Shown: positions 49,801 to 60,112 of the stretch, piece by piece
How the letters are laid out: the number at the start of each line of letters is the position of its first letter
Position numbering within the stretch: the first letter of the stretch is position 1
DNA from: Allolobophora icterica
Taxonomy: Eukaryota; Annelida; Clitellata; Crassiclitellata; Lumbricidae
NCBI GenBank assembly: GCA_963556255.1
Contig: OY744610.1
Span: forward strand, 15,113,730-15,177,729
Direction of reading: 5' to 3'
DNA: 64,000 nucleotides
Notes under the pieces: generated by a model
What the model was told of the DNA's origin: nothing
Databases searched by the model: none
What the model saw: only the letters and a program-made list of their open reading frames with translations
Position numbers and translations under genes: made by a program

Positions 49801-52302
49801 GATGTACTTAAACTGCCATATAAAAGTTATTGCAAGCTGTTATGTGTATATTATGTAGAGCATAGAGAATGTTTGGAACTTCCGTTTTAGACGTGGAATT
49901 TCACAGTGATATGGATTTTGACCCTTGTTCAGAGGAGCCAGAGACTAAACGAAAACAGGAAAAACGGAAAAGAAGGCAATATTTGCGATGGTCGAAAGGA
50001 GAAACTGACACTATCCATGATTACTTTAAATCGTGGTTCAATGTGGAGAAAAATCCTGGTACGTTTTCAGGTTGCTCTATCTAGGTTGTTTGCGTAACTA
50101 ATCTATTACAACTGAACAATATTGTGGTTCTAATAGTATAGTAGTGAATTGCATTGCCTACAATAACAGAGCAGGAAAAATTAACTCATACAGATGTCAA
50201 TAAATGTTTGTACTAATGCAATAACACAGTGCATGCTGTTGGCCTGGAAAGTTTGTTTTATGCTATATGTACATATGCCAAACTGTCTAATGTATGAGGG
50301 CATTAGTGACATCAATATGACTTGCATTATGCCGTTTAAGCTGCTATTGGAGGCTCTCCTTATTAGTCTAAGTGACATTGCACTTGATTCACAACATCAA
50401 CAAGTCTTAAGCAATTTTGTTCGATTCATAGGGCCATCCATATATTACCTACACACAGAGGGGTCTGGGATTTTTGCGACTTTTCTAACGGGGGAGGTGT
50501 CTCGATGAAATGTACGTACACAAAATAAATGTCTAACCCGACGTACACATTAGCCTATTGATAACTCTGTACTAGTCTTTAGGCGTCTGATGGCATTTTA
50601 TTACATTATATAAAAGCCACTGCCTATATCCCTGCTTTATCAATTTTATATAGTAGGCTATTTAAAGTTTTTTAAATTTAAGTGTAAGTGTTGTTAGTAT
50701 TTTATTTCTTCATAACAGTTAACAAATTTCAGCTACAAAACATGATGTTTAACAAAAATATTAGTAGCCTACGGTAAAATAAATGTGTTATAGATGACTT
50801 TCTAATTAATTTTTGTGAGAGGGAGGGTAGAGCTTAGATGTAGGCCTAGTACGGATAGGGGTCCACAAAATGTACGCGGTGAAACAGGGGATGGGGGTCT
50901 GATTTCTTGTGTACGTAATATGTGGATGGCCCCATACCAACGCTCTCCCTTAGCATCGATCTCCCAGCATAATCCTGGACATAGCTCACATTCCAACCTT
51001 ACATAGCAATCTTCACACATCTTGTTTCTATCACATCAGGGCAAAAATATGTCACATCAGGTCGACTCTGCCTAAGAATATGTTGCAAACCATATCTTGA
51101 TCCCTGGTCTCTTCTCACTTTGATTATTCTAATTCGGTTTTGTGAGTCTCGCCGATCTTCAACTCAACAGGTTGCAGAGTATCCAAAACTCCATAGGTCG
51201 CGTAGTGTTGTGTGTCCCACTACGAACAAACTTCACTGTAACTGTAATCGAGAATTTATATAGCGCCAATCAAAATCAGAGGCGCTGCCGACAATATATA
51301 ACGTCGACAGTCCTATTCCATCAGCTGCATTGGCTTCCTGTTGAGTTCGGAATCAATTTCAAATTGGCGTGTTTGACCTACAAAGCCCTCAGCACTAGCA
51401 CATCTGCCTAGCTTCAATAACAAACCCCTTACATCCATTCAGGTTGCCTGCGATCATTAAGTATGGTTCTTTTAGCTGAGCTACTGTATAATGAAAAACA
51501 GTTATGGGATCGGGTGCATTCCATTCTTCTCCCATTCGCTGTTCGTAACTCAAATTCATTTTATTCAAAAAGTGGCTCAAAACTCACTATGTCAATAGCA
51601 ATATCAATCGCTCTTGGCAAACAACAATTACCCACACAACCAGGTGCTGCCAGGGCTGATGATAGCACGCATTTTTACGTACAAACATATATTGTAGGCC
51701 TACAGCTATTTCTTTGCATGAATGAGCATACACATAGACCTCTATTGTGGATTTGTCATTTCACTTGCAGAAGTAGGCTCAATTCTTCCTTACTTAATCC
51801 GTTCTGCTGGACGTTTGCCAATTGGGATGTTTGACAATTGTAATGAGAGGAAGTGCAGTCCCTTAAGCTAGCCCTGAGGCAACCATGGGTAGGTATGAAG
51901 TGTTAGCGACTTCATTTTTAGAGTCTGGGCATATGAGGGCGGGTGGCTGTCGCTGTCTCATTATAGCTGAGTTGGCTTGGGGTGCAGATGGGGTAGAAAT
52001 CTCGAAACAAGTTTCTGCCCTGGTGGGGATGTAATGAGAACCATTATTTCAATTGTTTGTGTTATATCATTATATCATGCCTACTTAGGCCGAAGTTTTA
52101 CGACAACAATTTTTGTAATGTTTGCACCTGTTCAAATTGTTTTATTATGCTTCCTGTTTTAGGAAAATTGGACATCGAGAAATTTAAAGAAACTCACCAA
52201 CAATTCACGCACCCATGGCAGACAATTCGAACCAAAATCATCAATGACAAATCGAATCAAATGCGACGTGTTGATAGAAGACTAAAGGAAGTGTCAGAAT
52301 GA
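37387..52302 (+). CDS. Nine-exon gene: B-box, C2H2-like fingers, tyrosine-recombinase core and SANT-like tail
   Basis: Gene model from GT-AG sites with consistent phases: 37387-37726 (ATG 37400), 42047-42558, 44738-44962, 45843-46017, 46633-47531, 48032-48100, 48868-48936, 49891-50058 and 52163-52302. Allowing one base for a frameshift in exon 2, it gives 860 aa. Domains: B-box-like finger (about 73-97), C2H2-like finger C158/C161/H171/H176, a second finger from C236/C239, tyrosine-recombinase core with R511/R512, K560, R638, H664 and Y673, and a basic Myb/SANT-like segment encoded by exons 8-9. The order finger, recombinase core, SANT-like tail resembles a multicopy metazoan family related to Crypton-type recombinases. 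It may be a transposon-derived or host-captured DNA-binding protein. R, R, H and Y are all present, so activity is not excluded. A second haplotype appears to lack exons 4-9. Confidence 0.75.
38144..39572. mobile_element. hAT-type MITE with CAGTGATGGGCA ends
   Basis: Left end CAGTGATGGGCAATAGTTAA and right end TAGTGCCCATCACTG are inverted and typical of hAT elements. AGTTTAAATG at 38134-38143 recurs at 39575-39584, two bases beyond the right end, a likely target duplication with a small filler. Subterminal AGTTAACTAA-like repeats abound. Lies in intron 1 of the recombinase-like gene. Confidence 0.8.
38371..39265. mobile_element. MITE with GGCCGTTCATAAATGACG ends, nested in the hAT MITE
   Basis: GGGGCCGTTCATAAATGACG at the left and CGTCATTTATGGACGGCC at the right are inverted. 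This end sequence recurs in many animal genomes. No coding content. Confidence 0.75.
40465..41462. mobile_element. TIR element with about 68-bp ends and internal (AAGACC)n repeats
   Basis: AATTATTTAAGAAGCC, then ACTTTATGGCAGAAATTCTT and CAGCGAAAGAGTGGAAT at 40465-40533 recur inverted at 41394-41462 with few mismatches. Next to each end is a minisatellite of TCAAGACCAAGACC units, inverted relative to each other. No transposase. Lies in intron 1 of the recombinase-like gene. Confidence 0.8.
42047..42558 (+). CDS. Exon 2 of recombinase-like gene (C2H2-like fingers), frameshifted in an A8 run
   Basis: Acceptor ACATATAG ends at 42046 and donor AAAG|GTAAGA follows 42558. Begins NEGVASELES. The finger RPCVFCGQSQTNLSRHIVLV is intact. 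The second finger FTVCEHCSGCFGKK is broken: as written, the frame stops at 42475, but with one A fewer in the run 42452-42459 it continues through HKARCNAESNRPKP and stays open to the donor in the phase required by exon 3. Confidence 0.8.
42882..43148. mobile_element. 267-bp hAT-like MITE
   Basis: Ends CAGTGCTTTTTTCAGCCGG and TCTAGAAAGAAAGCACTG are inverted at the tips. Flanked by TATATATA on both sides, consistent with an 8-bp duplication but not diagnostic inside an AT microsatellite. Internal CCGTTCCGGCACC repeats. Lies in intron 2. Confidence 0.75.
43159..43766. mobile_element. 608-bp TIR element in (TA)n
   Basis: TGACACAATCTGGGAAAAGG and TACCAAGTCTTAG at the left recur inverted at 43734-43766, with AT repeats outside both ends, consistent with TA target specificity. 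It contains a (GTAT)n microsatellite at about 43415-43512. Lies in intron 2 beside the hAT-like MITE. Confidence 0.7.
43768..43846. repeat. (TA)n microsatellite
   Basis: About 78 bases of pure alternating AT. Confidence 0.95.
44010..44478. repeat. Second polypyrimidine tract (CTT/CCT)n
   Basis: About 470 bases of C/T-rich repeat in intron 2, with a short mixed segment near 44260-44290. Poly-Lys/Arg and poly-Leu/Phe/Ser frames over it are artefacts. Confidence 0.95.
44738..44962 (+). CDS. Exon 3 of recombinase-like gene
   Basis: Acceptor AACATTTAG and donor TTCAG|GTTGTA. Reads TAFEEDVLSTMRDDEIGHIC, then KKTAKTHMRRLAALFVYFK, a helical block that in related proteins sits between the fingers and the recombinase core. 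Phase 1 at both ends. Its 3' portion (from 44892) is repeated at 57610. Confidence 0.75.
45843..46017 (+). CDS. Exon 4 of recombinase-like gene
   Basis: Acceptor TTTTGTGCAG and donor GCCAT|GTGAGT. Reads TEQTITQVSDMLNVLTMDML, then KAGLKESLFWLILKTADAVK. Starts in phase 1 and ends in phase 2. It is the first exon missing from the second haplotype. Confidence 0.75.
46633..47531 (+). CDS. Exon 5 of recombinase-like gene (tyrosine-recombinase core)
   Basis: Acceptor TTTTGGTAG, donor TTTGG|GTAAGA. Encodes about residues 413-712. The catalytic signature is spread as FNGRRGGEPARLL (first Arg), RGKGGHSVPV (beta-hairpin Lys), TATKMRHFVSTLF (second Arg), FKHMGHS (His) and NVNNYQAP (Tyr nucleophile). Their order and spacing match tyrosine recombinases, with Thr instead of His/Lys three residues before the second Arg. 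Confidence 0.85.
48032..48100 (+). CDS. Exon 6 of recombinase-like gene (23-residue duplicated exon)
   Basis: Acceptor TTTTGTTAG, donor GATG|GTATTA. Reads PMFESISPTHEGDGAAVSSS. It is 69 bp and phase 1 at both ends, so it can be skipped or repeated without breaking the frame. Confidence 0.7.
48868..48936 (+). CDS. Exon 7 of recombinase-like gene (copy of exon 6)
   Basis: Acceptor TTCTCTAG, donor GATG|GTATTA. Reads PLLESISHTHKEDGVAVSSP. Same length, phase and splice sites as exon 6, 836 bp downstream. Confidence 0.7.
49610..49720 (-). repeat. Dispersed repeat with CAAACGGGCAGCGGTGG-like core, copy 3
   Basis: In reverse complement this reads GGGGACCTTAAAGGGCGTTC, GAAACGGGCAGCGGTGGTGG and ATCTCACACGATCAAG, as at 8735 and 21775. 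Confidence 0.65.
49891..50058 (+). CDS. Exon 8 of recombinase-like gene (Myb/SANT-like start)
   Basis: Acceptor TCCGTTTTAG, donor CCTG|GTACGT. An acidic stretch (VEFHSDMDFDPCSEEPE) is followed by a basic one (KRKQEKRKRRQYLRWSKGE) and DTIHDYFKSWFNVEKNPG. This is the pattern of the C-terminal Myb/SANT-like segment of related proteins. Confidence 0.75.
50431..50933. mobile_element. 503-bp MITE with GGGCCATCCA ends
   Basis: Left GGGCCATCCATATATTACCT and right TACGTAATATGTGGATGGCC are inverted, extending into GGGGTCTGGGATTT/GGGGGTCTGATTTC. Flanked by ATA on both sides, a possible 3-bp target duplication. Lies in intron 8. Confidence 0.75.
51142..51600 (+). pseudogene. L2-type LINE 3' fragment
   Basis: Reads RLQSIQNSIGRVVL, HQLHWLPVEFGINFKLACL and TYKALSTSTSA, then in another frame QLWDRVHSILLPFAVRNSN, the usual C-terminal order in L2 and CR1 elements. 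Frameshifts and inserted AT-rich sequence break it. Lies in intron 8. Confidence 0.75.
52163..52302 (+). CDS. Exon 9 of recombinase-like gene (terminal)
   Basis: Acceptor CCTGTTTTAG, stop TGA at 52300-52302. Reads KLDIEKFKETHQQFTHPWQT, then IRTKIINDKSNQMRRVDRRL, completing the SANT-like unit. Four decayed copies of this exon and its 3' UTR follow downstream. Confidence 0.8.
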
Positions 52303-54745
52303 GCCAACCAGCAGCTAAGACTTAGGATTGTCTTAACAAATATTGTAATGGGACTTTAACGCAGAACCTCATCATTTTCATTTGTGCAACTATTTAGTAT
52401 TTTAAACACTTTTCTTTATAACTTTTGGTTTTTATGGTTGCGTATTATACCTATCAATGTGTGATCTACCTACATGTAGGCCTACGTAAAATCAGTAGTG
52501 GTACGCATAGAAGATAATATATCATTATTCTTTGCAAACGTTTTTCACTTATTTTTTAAATTTTTGTTTGTCACCTAGAGTGCCATGTATTTTTCTCAAT
52601 AACTTGGTTTTTTTGCTTGCATATTATACCTTTCAATGTGTGATGTAGCTACTTGTACATAAAATCAGCATGAATGGATGATAATATATCGTTATTCTTT
52701 GCAAAGGTTTGTCACATAGAGTGCCATTTTTGTATATTTTTGTTTGTCACCTACAGTGCCACTTATTTTGTTAATGCTGCAGTAGGCCTAATCTAAAGCA
52801 TTTTTATTTCACGTGCAAGTAAGACATTGCAAATGGCAGGCAATGCGAAACAAAAAGCATTAGTGACAAATTGAAAGAAATGCGACGAGTTGACTAAAGA
52901 CTGAGGGAAATGTTTGAGCCAACCGGCATCGAATATTTAGGATTGTCTTCACAAAATTTGTAGTGGAACTTTAACGTGTAGACTCATCATTTTCATTTGT
53001 GCAACTATTTACTATTTTAAACACTTTTCTTTATAGCTTTTAGTTTTTATGTTTGCATATAATGCAGTGTATTATACCTATCAAGGTGTGATCTACCTGC
53101 ATGTATGTAAAATCAGTAGTGTTATGCATAGAAGATATCATTATTGTTTTCAAACGTTTTTTCACCTAGAGGGCCACTTATTGTTATTTATTTTTGCATG
53201 TCACCTAGAATGCCACTTTTCTCTATTACTTTTGGTGTGTATGCTTGCGTATTATACCTTTGATGTAGGTATATGTATGTAAAATCAGTATGCATAGAAG
53301 ATAATATGTACGTTATTCTTTGCAAATATTTGTTACCTAGAGTGCCACTTATTTTGTTAATGCTCCAGTAATTTAAAGCATTTTCATTTCATGTGCAAGT
53401 ACGGCATTGCAAATGGCAGGCAATACGAACAAAAATTAGGAATGACAAATCCAGTGAAATGCGATGTGCTGATAGGAGACTGAAGTAAATTTTAGAATGA
53501 GCCGAACTTGTATCTAACACCTAGGATTGTCTTCACAAATATTGCAGTGGGAATTTAATGCGGAGGCTCATCTTTTTATTAGTGCAACTATTTAGTGTTA
53601 GGATTGTCTTCACAAATATTGTAGTGGGACTTTAATGCGGAGGCTCATCTTTTCATTCGTGAAAATATTTAGTATTTTAACACTTTCTTTATAACTTTTT
53701 TGGAAGATAATATGTACATTATTCTTTCCAAATGTTTGTTAGCTAGAGTGCTACTTATTTTGTTAATTCTGCAGTAATTAAAAGCATTTTTATTTCATAT
53801 GCAAGTAACGCATTGCAAATGGTAGGCAATCAAACAGAAATCATAAATGACAATTCCAGTGAAATGCGACTTGTTGATATTAGACTCAAGCAAGTTTTAG
53901 AATGTGCCGAACCGGCATCTAAGACTTAGGATTGTCTTCAAATATTTTGTAGTGGGACTTTGACGCGGATTCTCATCATTTTCATGTGTTCAACTATTTA
54001 GTATTTTAAACACTTTTCTTTATAACGTTTGGTTTTTATGTTTGCATAGTATACACATCAAGGTGTGTTCTAAATGCATGTATGTAAAATCAGTAGTGGT
54101 ACGCATAGAAGATAATGCATCATTATTCTTTGCAAACGTGTTACACATAGAGGGACACTTATTTTTGTTTATTTTTGTTTGTCACCTAGAGTGCCACTTA
54201 TTTTCTCTATAACTGTTGGTTTTTGTGCTTGCGTATTATAGCTTTCAATGTGCGTTGTAGCTACATGTATACGAAATCAGAATGCATAGAAGATGATGTG
54301 TACATTATTCTTTGCAAAGGTTTGTTAGCTAGAGTGCCACCTGTTTTGTTAATGCTGCAGTTATCTAAATGATTTTTATTTCATTGTGCAAGTTACGCAT
54401 TGCAAATGGTAGGCAAAACAAAAAAAATTACGAATGACAATTCCTTGATATGCGATGTGTTGATAGGAGACTGAAGTAAGTTTTAGAATGTGCCGAACCG
54501 GCATCTAAGACTTACGATTTTCATCAAAGATTTTGTTTTGGGACTTTGACGCGGAAGCTCATCTTTTTGATTTGGGCAACTATTTAGTATTTTAAACACT
54601 TTTCTTTATAACTTTTGGTTTTCATGTTTGTGTATTATACCTCTCAAGGTGTGTTCTACCTGCATGTATGTAAAATCAGTAGGCCTAATGCATAGAAGAT
54701 TTTGTTGTATATTATTATTCTTTGCAAACATTTCGCTTTGAAGTA
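52303..54745. repeat. Four decayed tandem copies of exon 9 plus its 3' UTR
   Basis: CATTGCAAATGGCAGGCAAT-like starts at about 52823, 53404, 53810 and 54397. Each is followed by variants of the exon 9 coding text (AAATGCGACGTGTTGATAGA) and of the 3' UTR (TAGTATTTTAAACACTTTTC, GTAAAATCAGTAG). All copies carry stops or frameshifts. Unit lengths vary from about 400 to 610 bp. Confidence 0.85.
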
Positions 54746-54948
54746 CCCCGGTAAACGATCAATGAGATTTCGGTAGCACCTTGGATAAATGTGTGCATGC
54801 CTTACATGTAAGTTAATTATCCAAACATGACCCTCTTAATAGGGGGGGTTAAACCGTATTTTACGTTACTATTCGACGAAAATGTTATGAAACGAACTGG
54901 AAGCTGGATTAGTGTGCGATGAAAATGTTATAGCCTACTACTTGAACT

Positions 54949-55101
54949 CTGGCCCGCCGACAGAAATTCCGGGCCCCTGGGCAGAGCAGTCACGGGCCCC
55001 TAGGCAGAGCAGTCATGGGCCCCTAGTCATAGCAGTCACGGGCTTCGAAACTATCCTTAGTCTTTATGAGAAAACTAGCTGTTGCCCGTGAAAAATCACG
55101 G

Positions 55102-55194
<93 letters not shown>

Positions 55195-57409
55195 GCACCT
55201 GTGTCGCGGTCACACGTGAGTACACTGAGCCCGCCCCGTAAGCCTGAGTACATCGGCCAACATCAGTAATAAGACCTCGGCCTCAGTAAATACCTCCCTC
55301 CCTCCATTCCTCCCTCACGCACCTAAACATTGGCGTCCGTGAATGTCCTCTCTTCCCCTCCTACCGTCCGTTTAAGGACTCGAGTTACGGTATCCTATCA
55401 AAAGGGCGACTTCGAAAGGGCGATCATCAAAAGGGCGACATCAAAAGGGCGACTATCAAAAGGGCGCGTGTTCAAAAGGGCGCTGATCAAAAGAGCGCGC
55501 ATTCAAAAGGGCCACAATCAAAAAGGCGACAAAGTACGCAGTTAGCATAGACTTTAAAACACCAACTTCGGCACCAACTAAAACTTCAAAACCAAAGGAA
55601 ATTTCGCACATACGGAATGTTGTATAGCACTTTGATATCAATTGATCCTTTCATTTTAATAAACATATTTCATATTGACGGACATTATTTCACCTCGACT
55701 ATTTGTAATCTGGTCGGACTATATTTTACTGTATATAAATGAAAGTTTAAACTGAAAACCTTACAGTGTTCTTTATGACTCGCACATGTTACGTTCTCAT
55801 AGGATACTACATTTTACAGTAAATTTTATAAATTCTATGAATAAACAGATTTCGGTTATAATAGTTCATCGAAAATAATTAAGCTGCTCAAGAAGCTTGA
55901 GAAAATGACATTATTATCTCTAAATATAGTATAAATATCACTAAAATAACGTCGGATTAATATCTCTAAATACAGTATAGTTAAAATAATTGGATCATCA
56001 AACAAAAAATCATGTGAACTGGACCCTCTTCCCCCATTTATTTTGGTGAACATTTTAGATGATATAGCTCCATTCCTAGTTTACATATTTAACAGGTCGC
56101 TTTCTGAGGGTTATCTACCTGCTTCCCAAAAACGGGCTATTGTTTTCCCGACCTTGAAAAAGCAAAACCTTGACCAAAATGCCTGTCAAAATTACCGGCC
56201 CATCTCTCATCTTTCTTTCCTCTCAAAGACCCTTGAAAGACTAGTTTCACTACAGCTACTCCCCTACTTTGAGCAAGCTGGGCTTCTCCCGGCCGCCCAA
56301 TCTGGCTTCAGGGGCCACCATTCCACTGAAACTGCTCTCTTATCCCTACTGTCTGATATTTATACAGCAATTGACCACTCTCATCTCTCTCTCCTGGCAC
56401 TTTTTGATGTCTCATCTGCATTTGACATGGTTGACCATGAGATCCTACTTCAGCGACTTGAACTTTCCTGTGGCCTTTCTGATGTCCCTCTTCTTTGGTT
56501 TAAGTCATACCTCTCTGACCGCTCACAGTTGATTGTCCTTGGTGAAACCAGGACTCAGTGGACAGAGGTTGAATTTGGCGTTCCCCAGGGCTCGGTGCTT
56601 GGTCCCATCCTATACATCCTCTTCACTGCTGATATCCCCTCTCTATTTACTAAACATGGAGCAAATGGCCATCTTTATGCAGATGATGTTCAGGCTTTTG
56701 TACATGGCCCATGTACTGATCAACTCTCTCTTGTTGGCTCCATTGACCATCTAATCTCTGACCTTCACTACTGGATGTCGGCTAACCGTCTCTGCCTCAA
56801 CAGTGCTAAGACTCAATTGATTTGGTTTGGGACTAAGCAGCAGCTAGCTAAACTTGACTTTCCATTGCTGACTGAGAATTTCCCTTCTTATAGCTACTCT
56901 TCCACCGTTCGCGACCTGGGTGTCACACTTGACTCCTCCCTCACATTCACAAAGCATATCTCCAATTTGACTCGCTCCTGCTTCTGTCAACTTAGACGTC
57001 TCAGAGCCATCAGACGCTCAGTTTCACCTTCTGTATTCACCACAATAGTTCATGCATTTGTCTGCTCTCGCTTGAACTACTGCAACTCACTCCTCATGGG
57101 TCTCCCTAAGCAGCGTCTTTCCCCCCTTCAATCTGTTCTAAACGCTTCTGCTAGGCTCATCGCTCGACTGCCCCGCTTTGCCCATATCTCTAATTACATG
57201 CTTGATGTCCTGCACTGGCTCCCTATTACTGCGCGCATCCGTTATAAGATCCTTTTCCTTGTCTCTAAATCTCAGCAGAGTACTGCCCCGAAATATCTCT
57301 CAAACTATATACGAAAGCCGCTATATGCATCTTCTTCTCGGTCATTGCGCTCTGTGAATCGGCTTGATCTTTTTGTTCCCAGGGCTAAAACGGCCTTGGC
57401 CCAGCACCG
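54949..57409. mobile_element. hAT element with nested insertions, first copy, cut by the assembly gap
   Basis: Begins CTGGCCCGCCGACAG after CTTGAACT (54941-54948), exactly as the complete copy at 58929. It includes a (CT)n tract (about 55103-55192), the left inverted-repeat arm (55395-55529) and an L2 LINE from about 55982. The arm differs from the second copy by one base (GGGCCACAATC versus GGGCGACAATC). Confidence 0.85.
56043..57409 (+). CDS. L2-type LINE reverse transcriptase, 3' end lost in the gap
   Basis: Open frame matching the complete copy at 60174-61691 through the motifs NYRPISHLSFLSKTLE, LFDVSSAFDMVDH, GVPQGSVLGP and YADDVQ, ending at CCAGCACCG before the Ns. Only a handful of residues differ, for example CTDQLS versus STDQLS, SCFCQL versus SCFFQL and RLNYC versus RLDYC. 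Reading beyond 57409 is an artefact of the gap. Confidence 0.88.
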
Positions 57410-57609
57410 NNNNNNNNNNNNNNNNNNNNNNNNNNNNNNNNNNNNNNNNNNNNNNNNNNNNNNNNNNNNNNNNNNNNNNNNNNNNNNNNNNNNNNNNNNN
57501 NNNNNNNNNNNNNNNNNNNNNNNNNNNNNNNNNNNNNNNNNNNNNNNNNNNNNNNNNNNNNNNNNNNNNNNNNNNNNNNNNNNNNNNNNNNNNNNNNNNN
57601 NNNNNNNNN
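57410..57609. other. Assembly gap, 200 N
   Basis: Exactly 200 unknown bases, probably a placeholder length. The two sides are not neighbours elsewhere in the window: left is LINE sequence, right is the middle of exon 3 of the recombinase-like gene. Confidence 0.99.
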
Positions 57610-58526
57610 AAAGACGCATATGCGACGTTTGGCGGCTTTGTTCGTTTATTTCAAAACGCAAGCTTCATTGGCGAATTCAGGTTGTACAACTTTGCTGTGA
57701 TATTAGGCTACATGACAAAAGGGCAATTTAAGCCGTAATTGTGAATTTGACCAAGACTGCTGTTATCAGTTTAAAGCATGACTATCTTGAAATACTTAAG
57801 AATTTTATGTATATTGTTGTTATTATTATTATTATTATTTAATAGAACATTAACCCATTTTATATGACGACTTGATGAATACTTTCTCTTTTTCATGTTG
57901 CAACAATGCAACACCAAGCTGGCTATGTGAAAATACCGGTTCAGGGGAGAGGTAGGGCGGGAAGAAGAGAGGCGGAGACAGACTTACTAAATGCTGTTTG
58001 TCTATGTGTCAATTCTTCTGTCTTTCTGGCTGGCTGGCTGTTGGTCTCTACTACTAATACATATTTATCTGCTTAGAGAACGCTTGGAAGACGGAGGATT
58101 GGATGAATTAGAGTAGGAATTCTTGAATAGAGGGATGGAGGGAGGGAGGGAGGTTGGTTGTTTATCAATCGTTCTGTATGTCTGACAGGTCAGTCCGCCG
58201 GCACGGCCTTATTCCAAGTCTATCAATCTGTCTGTCTATATGTTTATCTGACAGGTGAGGCCGCCGCCGGTGACTGTTTGTCTATTAAGAACTTCGGGTG
58301 ATGAGGGAGGAAGAGAGTGAGGAAGGGAGACAGATATAGTGTTTACGGATGGAGACACGGATCTCAGAAGCTGTTGTGATAGATTTAATATTATTAGAAA
58401 CATTTTCAACGTGCACAAGGTCAAACAGAATGCAAATCTGAGGTGCGGTTAGTCAGACACCGGTCCAAGCAAAGTGACACCTCTGATTCCAGTCATTTAA
58501 ATTGATGTCTAAAGTAATCCATAATT
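57610..58526. repeat. Second copy of 44892-45808 (end of exon 3 and start of intron 3)
   Basis: Collinear with 44892-45808 with no difference seen by eye. It contains the last 71 bases of exon 3 and its donor TTCAG|GTTGTA, then intron sequence, and breaks at CCATAATT into sequence from 54545 onward. Confidence 0.95.
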
Positions 58527-59081
58527 TGACGCGGAAGCTCATCTTTTTGATTTGGGCAACTATTTAGTATTTTAAACACTTTTCTTTATAACTTTTGGTT
58601 TTCATGTTTGTGTATTATACCTCTCAAGGTGTGTTCTACCTGCATGTATGTAAAATCAGTAGGCCTAATGCATAGAAGATTTTGTTGTATATTATTATTC
58701 TTTGCAAACATTTCGCTTTGAAGTACCCCGGTAAACGATCAATGAGATTTCGGTAGCACCTTGGATAAATGTGTGCATGCCTTACATGTAAGTTAATTAT
58801 CCAAACATGACCCTCTTAATAGGAGGGGTTAAACCGTATTTTACGTTACTATTCGACGAAAATGTTATGAAACGAACTGGAAGCTGGATTAGTGTGCGAT
58901 GAAAATGTTATAGCCTACTACTTGAACTCTGGCCCGCCGACAGAAATTCCGGGCCCCTGGGCAGAGCAGTCACGGGCCCCTAGGCAGAGCAGTCATGGGC
59001 CCCTAGTCATAGCAGTCACGGGCTTCGAAACTATCCTTAGTCTTTATGAGAAAACTAGCTGTTGCCCGTGAAAAATCACGG

Positions 59082-59325
<244 letters not shown>

Positions 59326-59525
59326 GCACCTGTGTCGCGGTCACACGTGAGTACACTGAGCCCGCCCCGTAAGCCTGAGTACATCGGCCAACATCAGTAA
59401 TAAGACCTCGGCCTCAGTAAATACCTCCCTCCCTCCATTCCTCCCTCACGCACCTAAACATTGGCGTCCGTGAATGTCCTCTCTTCCCCTCCTACCGTCC
59501 GTTTAAGGACTCGAGTTACGGTATC

Positions 59526-59660
59526 CTATCAAAAGGGCGACTTCGAAAGGGCGATCATCAAAAGGGCGACATCAAAAGGGCGACTATCAAAAGGGCGCGT
59601 GTTCAAAAGGGCGCTGATCAAAAGAGCGCGCATTCAAAAGGGCGACAATCAAAAAGGCGA
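59526..59660. repeat. Left arm of 135-bp perfect inverted repeat
   Basis: Matches the reverse complement of 61797-61931 at all 135 positions by hand alignment. About nine degenerate 12-18-bp subunits. Confidence 0.92.
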
Positions 59661-60112
59661 CAAAGTACGCAGTTAGCATAGACTTTAAAACACCAACTTC
59701 GGCACCAACTAAAACTTCAAAACCAAAGGAAATTTCGCACATACGGAATGTTGTATAGCACTTTGATATCAATTGATCCTTTCATTTTAATAAACATATT
59801 TCATATTGACGGACATTATTTCACCTCGACTATTTGTAATCTGGTCGGACTATATTTTACTGTATATAAATGAAAGTTTAAACTGAAAACCTTACAGTGT
59901 TCTTTATGACTCGCACATGTTACGTTCTCATAGGATACTACATTTTACAGTAAATTTTATAAATTCTATGAATAAACAGATTTCGGTTATAATAGTTCAT
60001 CGAAAATAATTAAGCTGCTGAAGAAGCTTGAGAAAATGACATTATTATCTCTAAATATAGTATAAATATCACTAAAATAACGTCGGATTAATATCTCTAA
60101 ATACAGTATAGT

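Noticed and set aside
57364..57738. Frames crossing the N gap (reverse transcriptase joined to exon 3-like text)
   Set aside because: The join is made only of unknown bases between two unrelated sequences.
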